A DNA stretch of 64,000 bases from Butyrivibrio sp. (GTDB taxonomy: Bacteria; Bacillota; Clostridia; Lachnospirales; Lachnospiraceae), in assembly GCF_017635265.1 (NCBI RefSeq), contig NZ_JAGBLU010000091.1, forward strand, positions 62,001 to 126,000, in the 5' to 3' direction. The translations under genes were made by a program, and so were the position numbers. Under the pieces are notes generated by a model. It had not been told where the DNA came from. It ran no database searches and saw only the letters and a list, made by a program, of their open reading frames with translations. Positions 45,664 to 55,549 of this stretch are shown in pieces. How positions within the stretch are numbered: position 1 is the stretch's first letter; each line of letters opens with the position of its first letter.

Positions 45664-48105
45664 ATGACAAACCTTAGTTTTAGAAGACTGATAATAATTT
45701 TATATATCATCAGCTTTGCTGTATCTCTTTTTATCTATGCCAACGTGATGGAAAATGTGGTAGTTCCGATTGAGTATACAAATCACAGGCAATATACAGT
45801 AATAGATAGTACTGTTTATCTTGGGCAGAATGATGGAGAAGATGGGAGCATTTATGCTATCAACTCAAACGGCAGGGTAAGAAAAGTTGTGAATACAACT
45901 ATAGGAGATGAGCATCGTATTCTGGCAATGTCCTCTAACGATGAAATTGTCTATACGGTACTTTCCACTTCTATGACTCATGCCAATACGTCCGGGGATA
46001 AATCTGTAATTGAAATGGTGCCGGCGTACTGTATTGTATGTTATGACAAGAATCTGAACTATCTGGCCATGACACCTAATTTTGTGGTGGATAACAATCT
46101 TGTGATTAGTGGTTTTTCAGCTGAAGATACCGGAATGTACATGACATTTATCTCCAGGGACAGACAGACAATCAAGGTTTACAACATTTCCAATGAGAAC
46201 CTGAGGGAGGAAGATGATGACCCTTCAGCAGTCATAAAGATTGATGGAGTAAGATCTAAGAGAGCCGGAGAAAAGAGATTTTTTGCAGATGCCCAGTATT
46301 CTCTTGGACAACTTTATGTAAGAACGGATAAAGATATTCCGGAAGGAATATTTGCAATTGATCCGTTTTTAGAAAGTATCATCTCAAACTTAAAGATAGG
46401 TGTATTTACGAATATAAAGATGTATGCGTACTACAACGGCTGGTATGTGACACTCCTTATTATATGGTTAATAGTACTTTATCTGATTGCTCGAATGTTA
46501 CGGGATAAGAACAGAACTGTCTACTATCTGGTCATTGCGGAAGTTGTCCTTCTGATAGTTATTGGTATGGCTACAGGTGAGGTGGCGAAGATACACAAGG
46601 ATGCACGGGAGACTGAAAGGACAAGATTTGCTGCCACATCTTTGTTGGGAATTATGGATGATGCCGGGATATATGAGAGGGCAGATTATAGTGACAATTC
46701 ATATTACGACACAGAAAGGTATGGCGAAATCAAAGATACACTGGCTGAGTTTGTAAACAGAGAAGGTAACAGCGATATCTTTAAGGATGTACTGGTGGTA
46801 AGACTTAAGGACGAAGTGGTTTGTGCCAGTACCTGTGGAAGAAATCAGGAAGTAATCACAGATATTTACGGAAGTGCGCTTGAGGATATAAAGAAGCAGA
46901 TGAACAAGGGAAGTCGCTTTGCGTCTGTTGATTTTAAGAATGAGGGCTTTAGATACAGAGCTATAGGAGTTGCAGACTCAATACCGTCTCCCGATTACGC
47001 CTTGGTTGGAGTGATAGATGTGACAATAGAAAATGGAGATCCGGCTTCTGAAGCTGCTGATATAATCTTCCTTTTTATAGCAATATTTGGAGTCGCAAGT
47101 GCGATAGTAGTACTGATTTGGTATCTTCACATGAGGGATTTCATTGCTTTGGAGAAGGCACTGGCAGATACTGCAGAAGGAAATTCCCTTTCGGACAGAC
47201 CCATAACGCTTGGCAGAGATGTGAAGGAAATGTGGGATGCTGTGGAAGATGTTCAAAAGAGGGTAAAGGGAATGGAGTACTCAAAACTCCGAATTTTTGA
47301 GGCTTATTACAGATTTGCCCCCAAGAACATTGAGCTTCTTATGGAAAAGAATTCTATTGTAGAAGTTAAAAATGGAGACAGCAGGCAATTTAACGGAACT
47401 CTTGGCTGTGTGAAGACTAGTGTTGAGTCTGCAAAGAAACTAAAGAACTTGGGTGGCTTTATAGATGCAGTAGGTGAATACGTCAGAAGTCATGAGGCAA
47501 TGATAATAGGAAAAGACATCGATCTTTCAAACATGCAGCTTCTTTTTTCTGACAAAGAAGACAGTATCATAAGGTCATTAGTAAATATATATGGCAAGCT
47601 GCGAAAGAATGACAGTAAAAACAATATTTCGATGCTTTTATATAACAGCAGTTTTACATTTGGAGTTTTGGGAAACGAAGAATCAGCATCACTATATGTT
47701 TACTTTGACGACAAAGATTTAGCGGGGAAAGTACTTGACATAGCATACCGCATGAATCTGGGACTTGTAATAAGTGAGGGAATTTATCAGAAAGAGAACT
47801 ACGACGGAAAGGTTCGCTTCATCGGATATGGAGGCCGGGATAGTCGTGGCAATTTGGTAGGAATCTATGAAGTTTTGGACTCCCACAGTGAAAAAGAGAG
47901 ATCACAAAAACTTGCTGTCCTTGATAGATTTAATGCAGCACTGCAGCTTTTTTATAACAAGGAGTTTTATCAGGCACGAAATAAATTCTCGGATATCTTT
48001 AAAGAAACTCCGGAGGATGAACTTGTGAGATGGTACATATTTGCCTGTGAAGAGTATCTTCATAAAAATACTGAGGGAGACGATTTCAAGATTCTAAATT
48101 ATTAA
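45664..48105 (+). CDS. Multi-pass receptor with degenerate class III cyclase-like domain and TPR tail
   Basis: 813 aa. A helix at residues about 9-27 is followed by an outer beta-propeller-like domain (30-250), two helices (258-300), a second outer sensor segment (300-460), a helix (462-485) and a HAMP-like linker. From about 542 the sequence follows class III adenylate cyclases (FAPKNIELLMEKNSIVEVKNGD and the end VGIYEVLDS), but the metal-binding strand usually read as FSDIRGFT is replaced by GCVKTS, so catalysis is unlikely. A TPR-like tail (NAALQLFYNKEFYQARNKF) follows, as in true cyclases. ATG 45664 is placed by AGGAAGG; a GTG at 45661 lies too close to it. It is perhaps a trigger sensor for the CIS. 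Confidence 0.62.
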   Translation: MTNLSFRRLIIILYIISFAVSLFIYANVMENVVVPIEYTNHRQYTVIDSTVYLGQNDGEDGSIYAINSNGRVRKVVNTTIGDEHRILAMSSNDEIVYTVLSTSMTHANTSGDKSVIEMVPAYCIVCYDKNLNYLAMTPNFVVDNNLVISGFSAEDTGMYMTFISRDRQTIKVYNISNENLREEDDDPSAVIKIDGVRSKRAGEKRFFADAQYSLGQLYVRTDKDIPEGIFAIDPFLESIISNLKIGVFTNIKMYAYYNGWYVTLLIIWLIVLYLIARMLRDKNRTVYYLVIAEVVLLIVIGMATGEVAKIHKDARETERTRFAATSLLGIMDDAGIYERADYSDNSYYDTERYGEIKDTLAEFVNREGNSDIFKDVLVVRLKDEVVCASTCGRNQEVITDIYGSALEDIKKQMNKGSRFASVDFKNEGFRYRAIGVADSIPSPDYALVGVIDVTIENGDPASEAADIIFLFIAIFGVASAIVVLIWYLHMRDFIALEKALADTAEGNSLSDRPITLGRDVKEMWDAVEDVQKRVKGMEYSKLRIFEAYYRFAPKNIELLMEKNSIVEVKNGDSRQFNGTLGCVKTSVESAKKLKNLGGFIDAVGEYVRSHEAMIIGKDIDLSNMQLLFSDKEDSIIRSLVNIYGKLRKNDSKNNISMLLYNSSFTFGVLGNEESASLYVYFDDKDLAGKVLDIAYRMNLGLVISEGIYQKENYDGKVRFIGYGGRDSRGNLVGIYEVLDSHSEKERSQKLAVLDRFNAALQLFYNKEFYQARNKFSDIFKETPEDELVRWYIFACEEYLHKNTEGDDFKILNY

Positions 48106-48138
48106 ACTTTGAGTTTGATACAGGAAAGGATAAATACC

Positions 48139-49374
48139 ATGGGCGGCGGAGATTTACTGGGCATTTTAATACAGACCATTAAGTCCAAGATGACAGGTAT
48201 TGTTACAAAAGTAAGGCTCTATACCAACTGGAGCTTTATTAAGAACAAGGTCATCACAAAGATCCGTGAGTTCTTTTCAAATCTTCTCGGATTCAAGCCA
48301 AGAGACAAATATGATTACTATACAATTGGCAGATGGATGGTATCAAAGCGCTTTGCTTATGCATCGGTCATTATTGTAGGGGTTGTGAGTATTTGGTATA
48401 TATCCACAGAAACAACGTTGTTCAAAAACTTTTCTGAAGAAGGAGTACCAACCTATAAGTACAATTCTTTGAGGCTGCGTGTGGCCAAGGGACATGTAAG
48501 GATTACAGGAAAAGGCGGATATCTTGCCTTTGACGGAAACGTTGAAGGTGGATATGTAAACGGAAGTGGGACTTTGTACAACAAAGAAGGGAACACGGTT
48601 TACACAGGTGACTTCTCAAGGAGTATGTACGAAGGAACCGGAACAGAAAACTACAATAGTGGAAATATTAAATACTATGGCTCTTTTCATAAAAATCTAT
48701 ATGACGGAGACGGAGTTTTATATAGGGAAGATGGAACAAGAATATATGACGGCAGCTTTAGCGGGGGATTAAAAAATGGAACCGGAACTTTGTATGATAA
48801 CGGAGAAAATGTAATATTTGAAGGTGCTTTTTCCAATGATGAGATAGTGTTCAGTGAGTTTTTGGGAAAGAGTGTTGTGGAAGTAAATGACTGTTACAAG
48901 GGTCACAAAGATATGTACACTACGCCAACAGAATCTGTGGCAGTTATGAATAGTATCGGAGCATTATATCATGCAACCGTGGACACAGAATCACTGGATG
49001 GTGATGAGATTGTAGATTCAGTGTATATATTGAGTGATACCTTCAAAACCGCAGGAAAAGAATACAGTAATTTAACAGATGTTGAGAAGGCTTTGGGAGA
49101 TTCTATATATCAGGGAAATTCCAACGTAATTCTTCCGGAGGCGGTGGCAATTAATCTTGTCAATCAGAAAAAAAGAGCACTAAGCGGCACAGTTTCTATG
49201 GATCTTGACTACAGTTTTTCTGATGTGGCGCAGGTCAAGAACTATAACAGAGAGTATGTGGTATATATCACTTCTTTCAAGAGGGAAGATGTTATCTACA
49301 GTTTTGTTTCAGGCCAGGATGATAACATGTTTGAGTTTTATTATATAACAGGTGCAGAAGATGAGGATATGTGA
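48139..49374 (+). CDS. MORN-repeat membrane protein
   Basis: 411 aa. A basic cytoplasmic N-terminus (about 70 residues) is followed by one membrane helix (RFAYASVIIVGVVSIWYIST). Outside, about four tandem MORN repeats of ~23 residues follow (GSGTLYNKEGNTVYTGDF, GTGTENYNSGNIKYYGSF, GDGVLYREDGTRIYDGSF, GTGTLYDNGENVIFEGAF; DNA about 48538-48831). A ~170-residue outer domain with a cyclophilin- or lipid-binding-like mix of strands ends the protein. An upstream in-frame TTG at 48109 was rejected because GGAAAGG fits ATG 48139. MORN repeats bind proteins or lipids, so it may be a scaffold in the envelope complex. Confidence 0.75.
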   Translation: MGGGDLLGILIQTIKSKMTGIVTKVRLYTNWSFIKNKVITKIREFFSNLLGFKPRDKYDYYTIGRWMVSKRFAYASVIIVGVVSIWYISTETTLFKNFSEEGVPTYKYNSLRLRVAKGHVRITGKGGYLAFDGNVEGGYVNGSGTLYNKEGNTVYTGDFSRSMYEGTGTENYNSGNIKYYGSFHKNLYDGDGVLYREDGTRIYDGSFSGGLKNGTGTLYDNGENVIFEGAFSNDEIVFSEFLGKSVVEVNDCYKGHKDMYTTPTESVAVMNSIGALYHATVDTESLDGDEIVDSVYILSDTFKTAGKEYSNLTDVEKALGDSIYQGNSNVILPEAVAINLVNQKKRALSGTVSMDLDYSFSDVAQVKNYNREYVVYITSFKREDVIYSFVSGQDDNMFEFYYITGAEDEDM

Positions 49375-51421
49375 TGGGGTCATAAAACCGAACATCATAA
49401 AAAGAGCTGGCGCAGCCTTTATGGCTTTTGTAATCTTTTTGTCCTGCTCGATTACTGTTTTGCCTGTAAGAGCAAAAGCTGCAGAAAAGACACTTACAAT
49501 TAAGGCTGCAAGGTCTTTGGCACTTCAATGTTCTTCAGAATACGACAGCGCTGAGGCGGATGTCATAGCCAAACGGTCATCTTATGAGAGTTCTGTAAAA
49601 GCCATTGCACTTAAGGAAAAAGATCTGACTACCTTCAGATGGTCACCTCTTTTGAATTTCAAATTTCCACAATCGCTCTCGTTTGATCAGGCTTCTGAAT
49701 TTAAGTATAAACCAATTGCTCTTTCCTACGAAGTGCAGAAAGCCGAGCACAAGATGCAGGATAAGGTATTTGAGATTGATGAGAAGGTAAATAATCTATA
49801 CTGCGAGATTGTTGTTTTACAGGAAACTATAGCCTTTAACGAAAAAAGACTATCTAAAGTAGATGAAGATCTGGGCAGAAATCAGGCCAAGGTCAGAACC
49901 GGTCAGGTTGCTAAAGAGGAAGTGGAGAAGCTTGAAAAAAAGAAGCAGACTTTAAATGACAAGATAGCAGCAGATAAAAGATCGCTTTCGGCAGATTTGC
50001 AAAAGCTTAGCAAGATGGTAGGTATTGACGTTACTACAGGTTATAAGTTTGAAAAGCCTTTCGTGGAGGCCACAATCGACAGGTCAATGCTTGAGAGTAT
50101 TACCCAATACACTCTTGACAGGGATGAAACCTATTATCAGGCATGTATTGAAGAAACTACCAAAAGAGTAGAACTTCAGACCAACGCTGATCTGATAAAA
50201 AATAAATTTGGCGGAGATTACAATATCATAGCCTCCTATGTAACAGCAGCATTAAATGGTTCAGAGGTAAGTAAAAAAGCTTTTAGTGCAGCCTATAAGG
50301 ACTTTATAAAAAAGATTGACAGTTATTGGGCTGGCGAGATAAAAATTCTTTTTTTCTCCTTCTCAATGGAATGGTTCAAAGGAGATTTGGATGGAACCAG
50401 ATACATTGAAGATGATCCTAATGTACTTGAAACCAATGTTCTGGATTATATAACTGCTACAAAAAGTAAAAAGGCAGCAGGAGAGGAGCTGGAACAAAAA
50501 GTTACAGATTATTTTAACAATTATATATCAGTTCGTAATTCCTACAACCAGTATCTTAAGGATGTGGCCAAAGAGGAAAAAGAGTTGGACAAGTCTTTAT
50601 CACTTAACAGAACAGGAAAGTTATCTTTTGATGAATATGACTCCCAGATGGATAGCTATGAAGAACTTCAAAACAGTATGCTTGATGCAATGAAACTGTA
50701 CACTACTACACTTTATGGCTTTGACAGGCTTACCTGTGGTGGCATAAGTGCCATATTATCAGGTACAGATGCAGATCTTCAGACAGCAGTTGTGGGCGAA
50801 CACTATCCCGAAAAGAATGTAATAAAGGGTGCCAGATACACATTAAAGTCCATTATACAGAATCAGGAATTTGAACTTGCTGTAATTATACCGGATGGTT
50901 TTGAACTTGAGATTACAGAGTATGAGCTCTGGGTGAATGGAGAAAAGGTCGGAGAGAAAACTCCTAAGGACAAAAAGTTAAGACATCTGGCTCTTGCCGT
51001 GGATGGTGTCAAGGAAGCAAAAGTAAGACTTTATAACGGTGAGGAGTTTGTTGATGACTGCAAGATAGATCCATCTGTTGAATCCGGCGAACTTCCAATA
51101 ACTACTTATAATGTCAAGAAGAATGAAGGAACCAGGATTGGAACTTATACAGCAAGCGTAAATAATACAACCGGCATACTGGAAGTCAAATTCACCATGG
51201 AAAGTCAGGACATCAAGAAATTTACGGTAAAGACAGAAGATGGCACAATCGTGGGTGATGCAAAGAATCTGGATATAGCAAAACCCTTTAAGCATATCAG
51301 TCAGGTGCAAAAATCTTTGGAGGATCTAAAGATAGAGTTCCTGGATGAGAGCGGAGCTGTTTTATATAAGGCAAGATTTGATGTAGCGAACAGTGCAATT
51401 CTTAAAGAGGATGAAGAGTAA
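49361..51421 (+). CDS. Secreted TolC/outer-membrane-efflux-like coiled-coil protein
   Basis: 686 aa. A signal peptide ends near VRAKAAEK. Residues about 40-235 follow the outer-membrane-efflux (TolC) pattern of long antiparallel helices (LTIKAARSLALQCSSEYDSAEADV; VRTGQVAKEEVEKLEKKKQTL). A second helical half lies near 350-440, and two beta domains follow (about 480-680). There is no outer membrane in such a host, so this may be a wall-spanning coiled-coil tube or scaffold. It overlaps the MORN gene by 14 bases and the next gene by one base, so synthesis is tightly coupled. ATG 49361 follows AGGTG; a GTG at 49352 is less likely. Confidence 0.62.
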   Translation: MRICDGVIKPNIIKRAGAAFMAFVIFLSCSITVLPVRAKAAEKTLTIKAARSLALQCSSEYDSAEADVIAKRSSYESSVKAIALKEKDLTTFRWSPLLNFKFPQSLSFDQASEFKYKPIALSYEVQKAEHKMQDKVFEIDEKVNNLYCEIVVLQETIAFNEKRLSKVDEDLGRNQAKVRTGQVAKEEVEKLEKKKQTLNDKIAADKRSLSADLQKLSKMVGIDVTTGYKFEKPFVEATIDRSMLESITQYTLDRDETYYQACIEETTKRVELQTNADLIKNKFGGDYNIIASYVTAALNGSEVSKKAFSAAYKDFIKKIDSYWAGEIKILFFSFSMEWFKGDLDGTRYIEDDPNVLETNVLDYITATKSKKAAGEELEQKVTDYFNNYISVRNSYNQYLKDVAKEEKELDKSLSLNRTGKLSFDEYDSQMDSYEELQNSMLDAMKLYTTTLYGFDRLTCGGISAILSGTDADLQTAVVGEHYPEKNVIKGARYTLKSIIQNQEFELAVIIPDGFELEITEYELWVNGEKVGEKTPKDKKLRHLALAVDGVKEAKVRLYNGEEFVDDCKIDPSVESGELPITTYNVKKNEGTRIGTYTASVNNTTGILEVKFTMESQDIKKFTVKTEDGTIVGDAKNLDIAKPFKHISQVQKSLEDLKIEFLDESGAVLYKARFDVANSAILKEDEE

Positions 51422-54123
51422 TGGTGAAAAAAGCATCTGAAAACTTCATAAAAAAAATTGTGGCAATAATCCTGGTAGCTGTTCTTTTTGCTTCAGTTTT
51501 TGGCAGCAGCATACATTCAGAAGCAGGGTTTGATTCAAAGACTGCTTTAAACTATCAGGGATTTTCGGGTAAAACCGAAGTGCCGGATGCAGTTCTTTTC
51601 ATAGGAACCTTCATCATGCACAAGGACGGACTTACTGATGATCTTTATACCAAAGCAGTAAAAATGGGTGCAAGGGCCGGACAGTCCACAATTTATTACA
51701 AATCAGAATTATCAGACGGGCAGTGGTTTGAAGTAGGTAATATTGACAATGGTATCAAAGGCATTTCAAGCGAGGGGCGTCCGGTGACGGTGGACACCAT
51801 TAAGCCTTTATATGTTCAGTATTACATGGGAAAAGATGGAATTCTTAGAGATGCCAAAACCATGGAACCGGTAAATCCATTTGATATACCTGATCCCTAT
51901 GATCTGACTGACTTTAGTGAACTTGAGCCTATATTAAATAATTTCACTTCTTCAACATCGGCTACAAGTATTACTCAGGCTGACTACCTGAAAAACAAAA
52001 ATTCTAAAGAATCAGGGAACCTAAGAAGTGACGTTTATACCTATCAGCTTCTTAGCACATTCTTTTCTCTGAATCTTAGGGATTCACAGACTGACAAGTA
52101 TGATGAGCAGCTCAAAAATCTGAATAGTGCATACATTAATTATAAGATCGCGGGACAAGATGATGAAGCTGCTTTGGTATACGAACTTATGGGTAAGGTT
52201 GACGGTTTAAGAAGAGCTATTGTTATGGAAAAGCTTTCACAGCTGGATGGGAATATTCTCAATTCACTTTATAGCTTATGCAGCGGAAGCCAGTATACCT
52301 CATCCGGATCTTTTAAGGATACAAGCAGTGCAGGTGTCACAGCTTCAAGTGATGAAAACGTTAAAAAACTGCAGGATTCGGTTTCACACGATTTTTTAAC
52401 GGAAAACGAAAGTGCAATCCAGAATATTTTGACTAGTTGGTTTGGCAGCCTTGGAATAAAATCTTACGGAAACGGATGGTGGACTGTGCTCGACGATGCA
52501 GCTTCAGAAAAAAGGAGCAAATCTGAAGAGGCCAATAAGGACAATGAGGATTATGTATATGACAAGACTCCGAATGAAAGTCCTTTTTCTGCTGATAAAG
52601 ATTTACTGGACGCAATAGGAACAGCCCTTAGCAACTGCAGTAACAGCTACACTGAGTACAAGTCAAAGGCGCTGGTGGATACAGAAGATATTTTGGGACA
52701 CGTTATCTACGAATATAGCGTGCAGGTAATTGACCAGTCATCAGGAGGAGCTCTTGGAGGTCCGGTTTCGTATCTTAAATACGCGACTAATATTAAAGAT
52801 GGAATTATCGGTGATAAAGAAGGAGAGTTATCTTTCCTGAAATCATCACTTATTTCTGTCGGTGCCAGCAAGTATGCTGCAGCTGCCACAGCAGGCCCTA
52901 ATTCGGAATATTCTTCGCTTACATCTGAAGGTGCCAAAAAATCTGCTCTTGAAAAACAAAAGACAGATTTGGAAGCAATAAGAAGTACCTTCCAGTATTT
53001 AATAGAAGCCATGAGGCAAAGAGATGAGGGAGCAAGTGCCCTCGAATATGTGAATGACAGGATAGATATTACAGAGGACCTTTTGAAACAGATTCCTTCA
53101 GATGATTTCAAATCCTACTCTACTTCATCAGTACAGGGGCATCTGTCCTGGCTTCGTGAGGAAATCGATAAAATCATTGCTTCGGACGAATCCTTAAAAA
53201 GTAAGCTGGATGAACTTCGGGACAGGAAGGCTGAACTCCAAAGAAAAAGGGATCAGTGTCTTGATAATAATGATCTTGCCGGAGCAAAGGCCTACGATGC
53301 GAAAATCGCAGCTGTAGATAAGGATATTGAAGCTAACGGTTCGGATGCAGCCTCTATGGCAGATAAGCTGGTAGACAAGGCCATGAGCAAACTGGCGGAT
53401 AATTCAGATGCAGACCTGGCAGGGATTGCTCAGGCTTTAGCAGATGTGGGAGATGAGGATGCTTTGAATGCTTTGGCCGAAAAAGCTAAAGATAGCGGTG
53501 CTTCGGCAAATGCCATGGCAGGAATAAATGATGCACAGAATTCCTTAAAGGATAAAAGCAGTTTTGCAGATGCAGAAGCACTTTTGGCAGATATTGAATC
53601 AATGCTTGGTAAAAGCGTAGATGAAATGGATGATAGGGAGCTTATCATTGCTGACTGCGTAGCATCCAAAATAGCTAAATCGGGAGATGCCTCTGCAGAA
53701 ACTCTGGTGCAGATTCTGACTAACCGGCTTTTGACGGACGGAAACAAATATTTGTACAGACAGTACGAGCAGAACAAGTCCAATGAATATATCAGTATGG
53801 AAGCTATATCAGACATAAGTGCTTACAGATATTTATATGATGATAACAAGACAACTGCCACCATGACTTCAGGTTCAAAGGTCTATACCTTTAAACTTGG
53901 TAGTGACGAAATGACTAAAAACACAGCTGGTTCCGAATCAGAGGAGCTTTCTACCAATACAGTTTATCAAAACTATGTATACCTCTCTGAGGATGATGCC
54001 CTTAGCTATTTCGGGTGTTCTTCGGAGTACTTAAGTTCAGTGGACTATGCAGCATGTCTGACAAAGACAATGCAGAGTGATGTAGAAGAGTATGTTAATC
54101 AGCTTCAGGAAAATAGTGACTAA
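51421..54123 (+). CDS. Large secreted protein of the CIS envelope module
   Basis: 900 aa. A signal peptide of about 35 residues (IVAIILVAVLFASVFGSSIHSEAG) leads to an all-extracellular protein, with no membrane anchor at the end. Residues about 40-150 are beta-rich. About 150-480 is Ser/Asn-rich and helical. About 490-790 is coiled coil with Lys/Asp/Ala heptads (KSKLDELRDRKAELQRKRDQ). The end (about 795-900) has a copper-amine-oxidase-N-like strand set (YRYLYDDNKTTATMTSGSKVYTF). The ATG overlaps the previous stop (TAATG). No family is recognised. By position it could be the outer part of an envelope complex with the TolC-like protein. Confidence 0.68.
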   Translation: MVKKASENFIKKIVAIILVAVLFASVFGSSIHSEAGFDSKTALNYQGFSGKTEVPDAVLFIGTFIMHKDGLTDDLYTKAVKMGARAGQSTIYYKSELSDGQWFEVGNIDNGIKGISSEGRPVTVDTIKPLYVQYYMGKDGILRDAKTMEPVNPFDIPDPYDLTDFSELEPILNNFTSSTSATSITQADYLKNKNSKESGNLRSDVYTYQLLSTFFSLNLRDSQTDKYDEQLKNLNSAYINYKIAGQDDEAALVYELMGKVDGLRRAIVMEKLSQLDGNILNSLYSLCSGSQYTSSGSFKDTSSAGVTASSDENVKKLQDSVSHDFLTENESAIQNILTSWFGSLGIKSYGNGWWTVLDDAASEKRSKSEEANKDNEDYVYDKTPNESPFSADKDLLDAIGTALSNCSNSYTEYKSKALVDTEDILGHVIYEYSVQVIDQSSGGALGGPVSYLKYATNIKDGIIGDKEGELSFLKSSLISVGASKYAAAATAGPNSEYSSLTSEGAKKSALEKQKTDLEAIRSTFQYLIEAMRQRDEGASALEYVNDRIDITEDLLKQIPSDDFKSYSTSSVQGHLSWLREEIDKIIASDESLKSKLDELRDRKAELQRKRDQCLDNNDLAGAKAYDAKIAAVDKDIEANGSDAASMADKLVDKAMSKLADNSDADLAGIAQALADVGDEDALNALAEKAKDSGASANAMAGINDAQNSLKDKSSFADAEALLADIESMLGKSVDEMDDRELIIADCVASKIAKSGDASAETLVQILTNRLLTDGNKYLYRQYEQNKSNEYISMEAISDISAYRYLYDDNKTTATMTSGSKVYTFKLGSDEMTKNTAGSESEELSTNTVYQNYVYLSEDDALSYFGCSSEYLSSVDYAACLTKTMQSDVEEYVNQLQENSD

Positions 54124-54140
54124 TCAGGAAGGAATATGAA

Positions 54141-54734
54141 ATGGCAGATTATCCGATAATTGCAGATGTAAGTCAGTTCATAGTTGAGACGCTTCGAAAA
54201 AAAATGTGCCCCGAACCTATTCCCTCTCCCAACAATATTGAGATATCCTCCCCGGCTTCTCAGGATGTGGACTATCTTGTGGGACTCTATCTGTATGATA
54301 TTAAGGAGAGCTTAGAGTTATCAACTCCAAGATTTGTTCAAAGGGGAAGAGCACAACTGGCAAAGCCGCCACGACCATATGATCTTTATTATATGGTCTT
54401 TATCAACGGATCCGGCCAAATGGGATTAAAGGATCCGGATATGCAAAAGATCATTGGGAAAATAGCGCAGATAGTGAATGATAATAATTCGGTTCTTCCC
54501 AATGAATTGCAGCCATGGCTCGAAGTGCAGGAACCTCCAATAGTACTGTCTCAGGCGAAGATAGGTCTGGAGGAAAAAGAACGGGTGTGGCGGATGGTTA
54601 ATAAACCATATCAGGTAAGCCTCTTTTATAGAGCATCCCCCGTATTCCTGTCAAGCGAAGAGGTAATTGATACACCTCGCGTAACAGAAGCAAGCTTCGA
54701 ACTCGGAATAACAAGCGAAGAAAGGAGGGAATAG
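54141..54734 (+). CDS. DUF4255 protein, CIS tail-terminator/cap (Pvc16/Afp16-like)
   Basis: 197 aa. The N-terminal pattern (ADVSQFIVETLRKKM, NNIEISSPASQD, GLYLYDIKES) and RPYDLYYMVFINGSG match DUF4255, the N-terminal domain of the cap protein that ends the sheath and tube in Afp and PVC particles. AGGAAGGA lies before the ATG. It is the first particle gene after the envelope module and precedes the tip, sheath and tube genes by little space. Confidence 0.88.
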   Translation: MADYPIIADVSQFIVETLRKKMCPEPIPSPNNIEISSPASQDVDYLVGLYLYDIKESLELSTPRFVQRGRAQLAKPPRPYDLYYMVFINGSGQMGLKDPDMQKIIGKIAQIVNDNNSVLPNELQPWLEVQEPPIVLSQAKIGLEEKERVWRMVNKPYQVSLFYRASPVFLSSEEVIDTPRVTEASFELGITSEERRE

Positions 54735-54739
54735 TTTAG

Positions 54740-55549
54740 GTGACAAGTGTGATCACAGCACATCTGACATTGGCTGTAAGACTTGTTGATACAACAACAG
54801 GAAGAGAACTTAACCAGACGGATGTCAGTTTTTACATCGATGGAGAGCTGTCTAATCCCATGAGGAAAGACAGTGGTATCTATGTATTTGTAAACACGGG
54901 CAAAGAAGACTTTCTTATGCAGGTAAGTGCCTACGGATATGATGATGCATTCTACGATGTAAAGAAGGAAACGCTGGATCCAAGGCTTCCACTTCTTGAC
55001 GTTTTCCTGATGCCATCAGAGAAAAATCAAAGTGGAGGTTCAGTAATCAAAATAAACGGAACCCTTCCAGGGCTTGATGTTATTGAGGCAATAAATTTAA
55101 GCCGTCCAATAGCTGCGTTCCAGAGTGTGGCGACTAAGAAGAACATCACAAAGATGAGTCTTCTTCCAATGACTGCGGGAGGTGGAGTGTCACTGGATAG
55201 TATGGATTATGCCATTATTTCCAAGAACCAGGTGCGCTACGAGGTTTTTGGAGTAAAAGAACAGGATACTTCAACAACTGTCATACTTAAGGAACAGCTC
55301 AAATATGAGCACGAACTAAATGACAGGATATTCCGCATAATATATGGAAGAGCGGGCCCAAGGGGTGACTTTATTTTGAAGGTACGGGATGATTCATCCA
55401 CCTTAGATTACTTGCTGTATTTCAAAGTGGATGGGCAGGAGTACATCCGCCCTATAGACTTTCATTCCGAGGCCGGTGATATTGACCCTCTTAAGGGCGC
55501 AACCAAAATAGACGCTTTGGTTAGAAAGGAAGAAAGAAAAGATGAGTGA
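54740..55549 (+). CDS. Unknown beta-rich CIS protein preceding the PAAR-like tip
   Basis: 269 aa, GTG start at 54740 after AGGAGG. The N-terminal ~95 residues look like an Ig/transthyretin-type domain (carboxypeptidase-regulatory-like: LAVRLVDTTTGRELNQTDVSFYIDGE). The remainder is beta-rich with no known motif. It overlaps the tip gene by eight bases, which suggests a role in baseplate or spike assembly. Such an adaptor domain also occurs in other CIS loci between cap and sheath genes, but I do not recognise a named family. Confidence 0.65.
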   Translation: MTSVITAHLTLAVRLVDTTTGRELNQTDVSFYIDGELSNPMRKDSGIYVFVNTGKEDFLMQVSAYGYDDAFYDVKKETLDPRLPLLDVFLMPSEKNQSGGSVIKINGTLPGLDVIEAINLSRPIAAFQSVATKKNITKMSLLPMTAGGGVSLDSMDYAIISKNQVRYEVFGVKEQDTSTTVILKEQLKYEHELNDRIFRIIYGRAGPRGDFILKVRDDSSTLDYLLYFKVDGQEYIRPIDFHSEAGDIDPLKGATKIDALVRKEERKDE

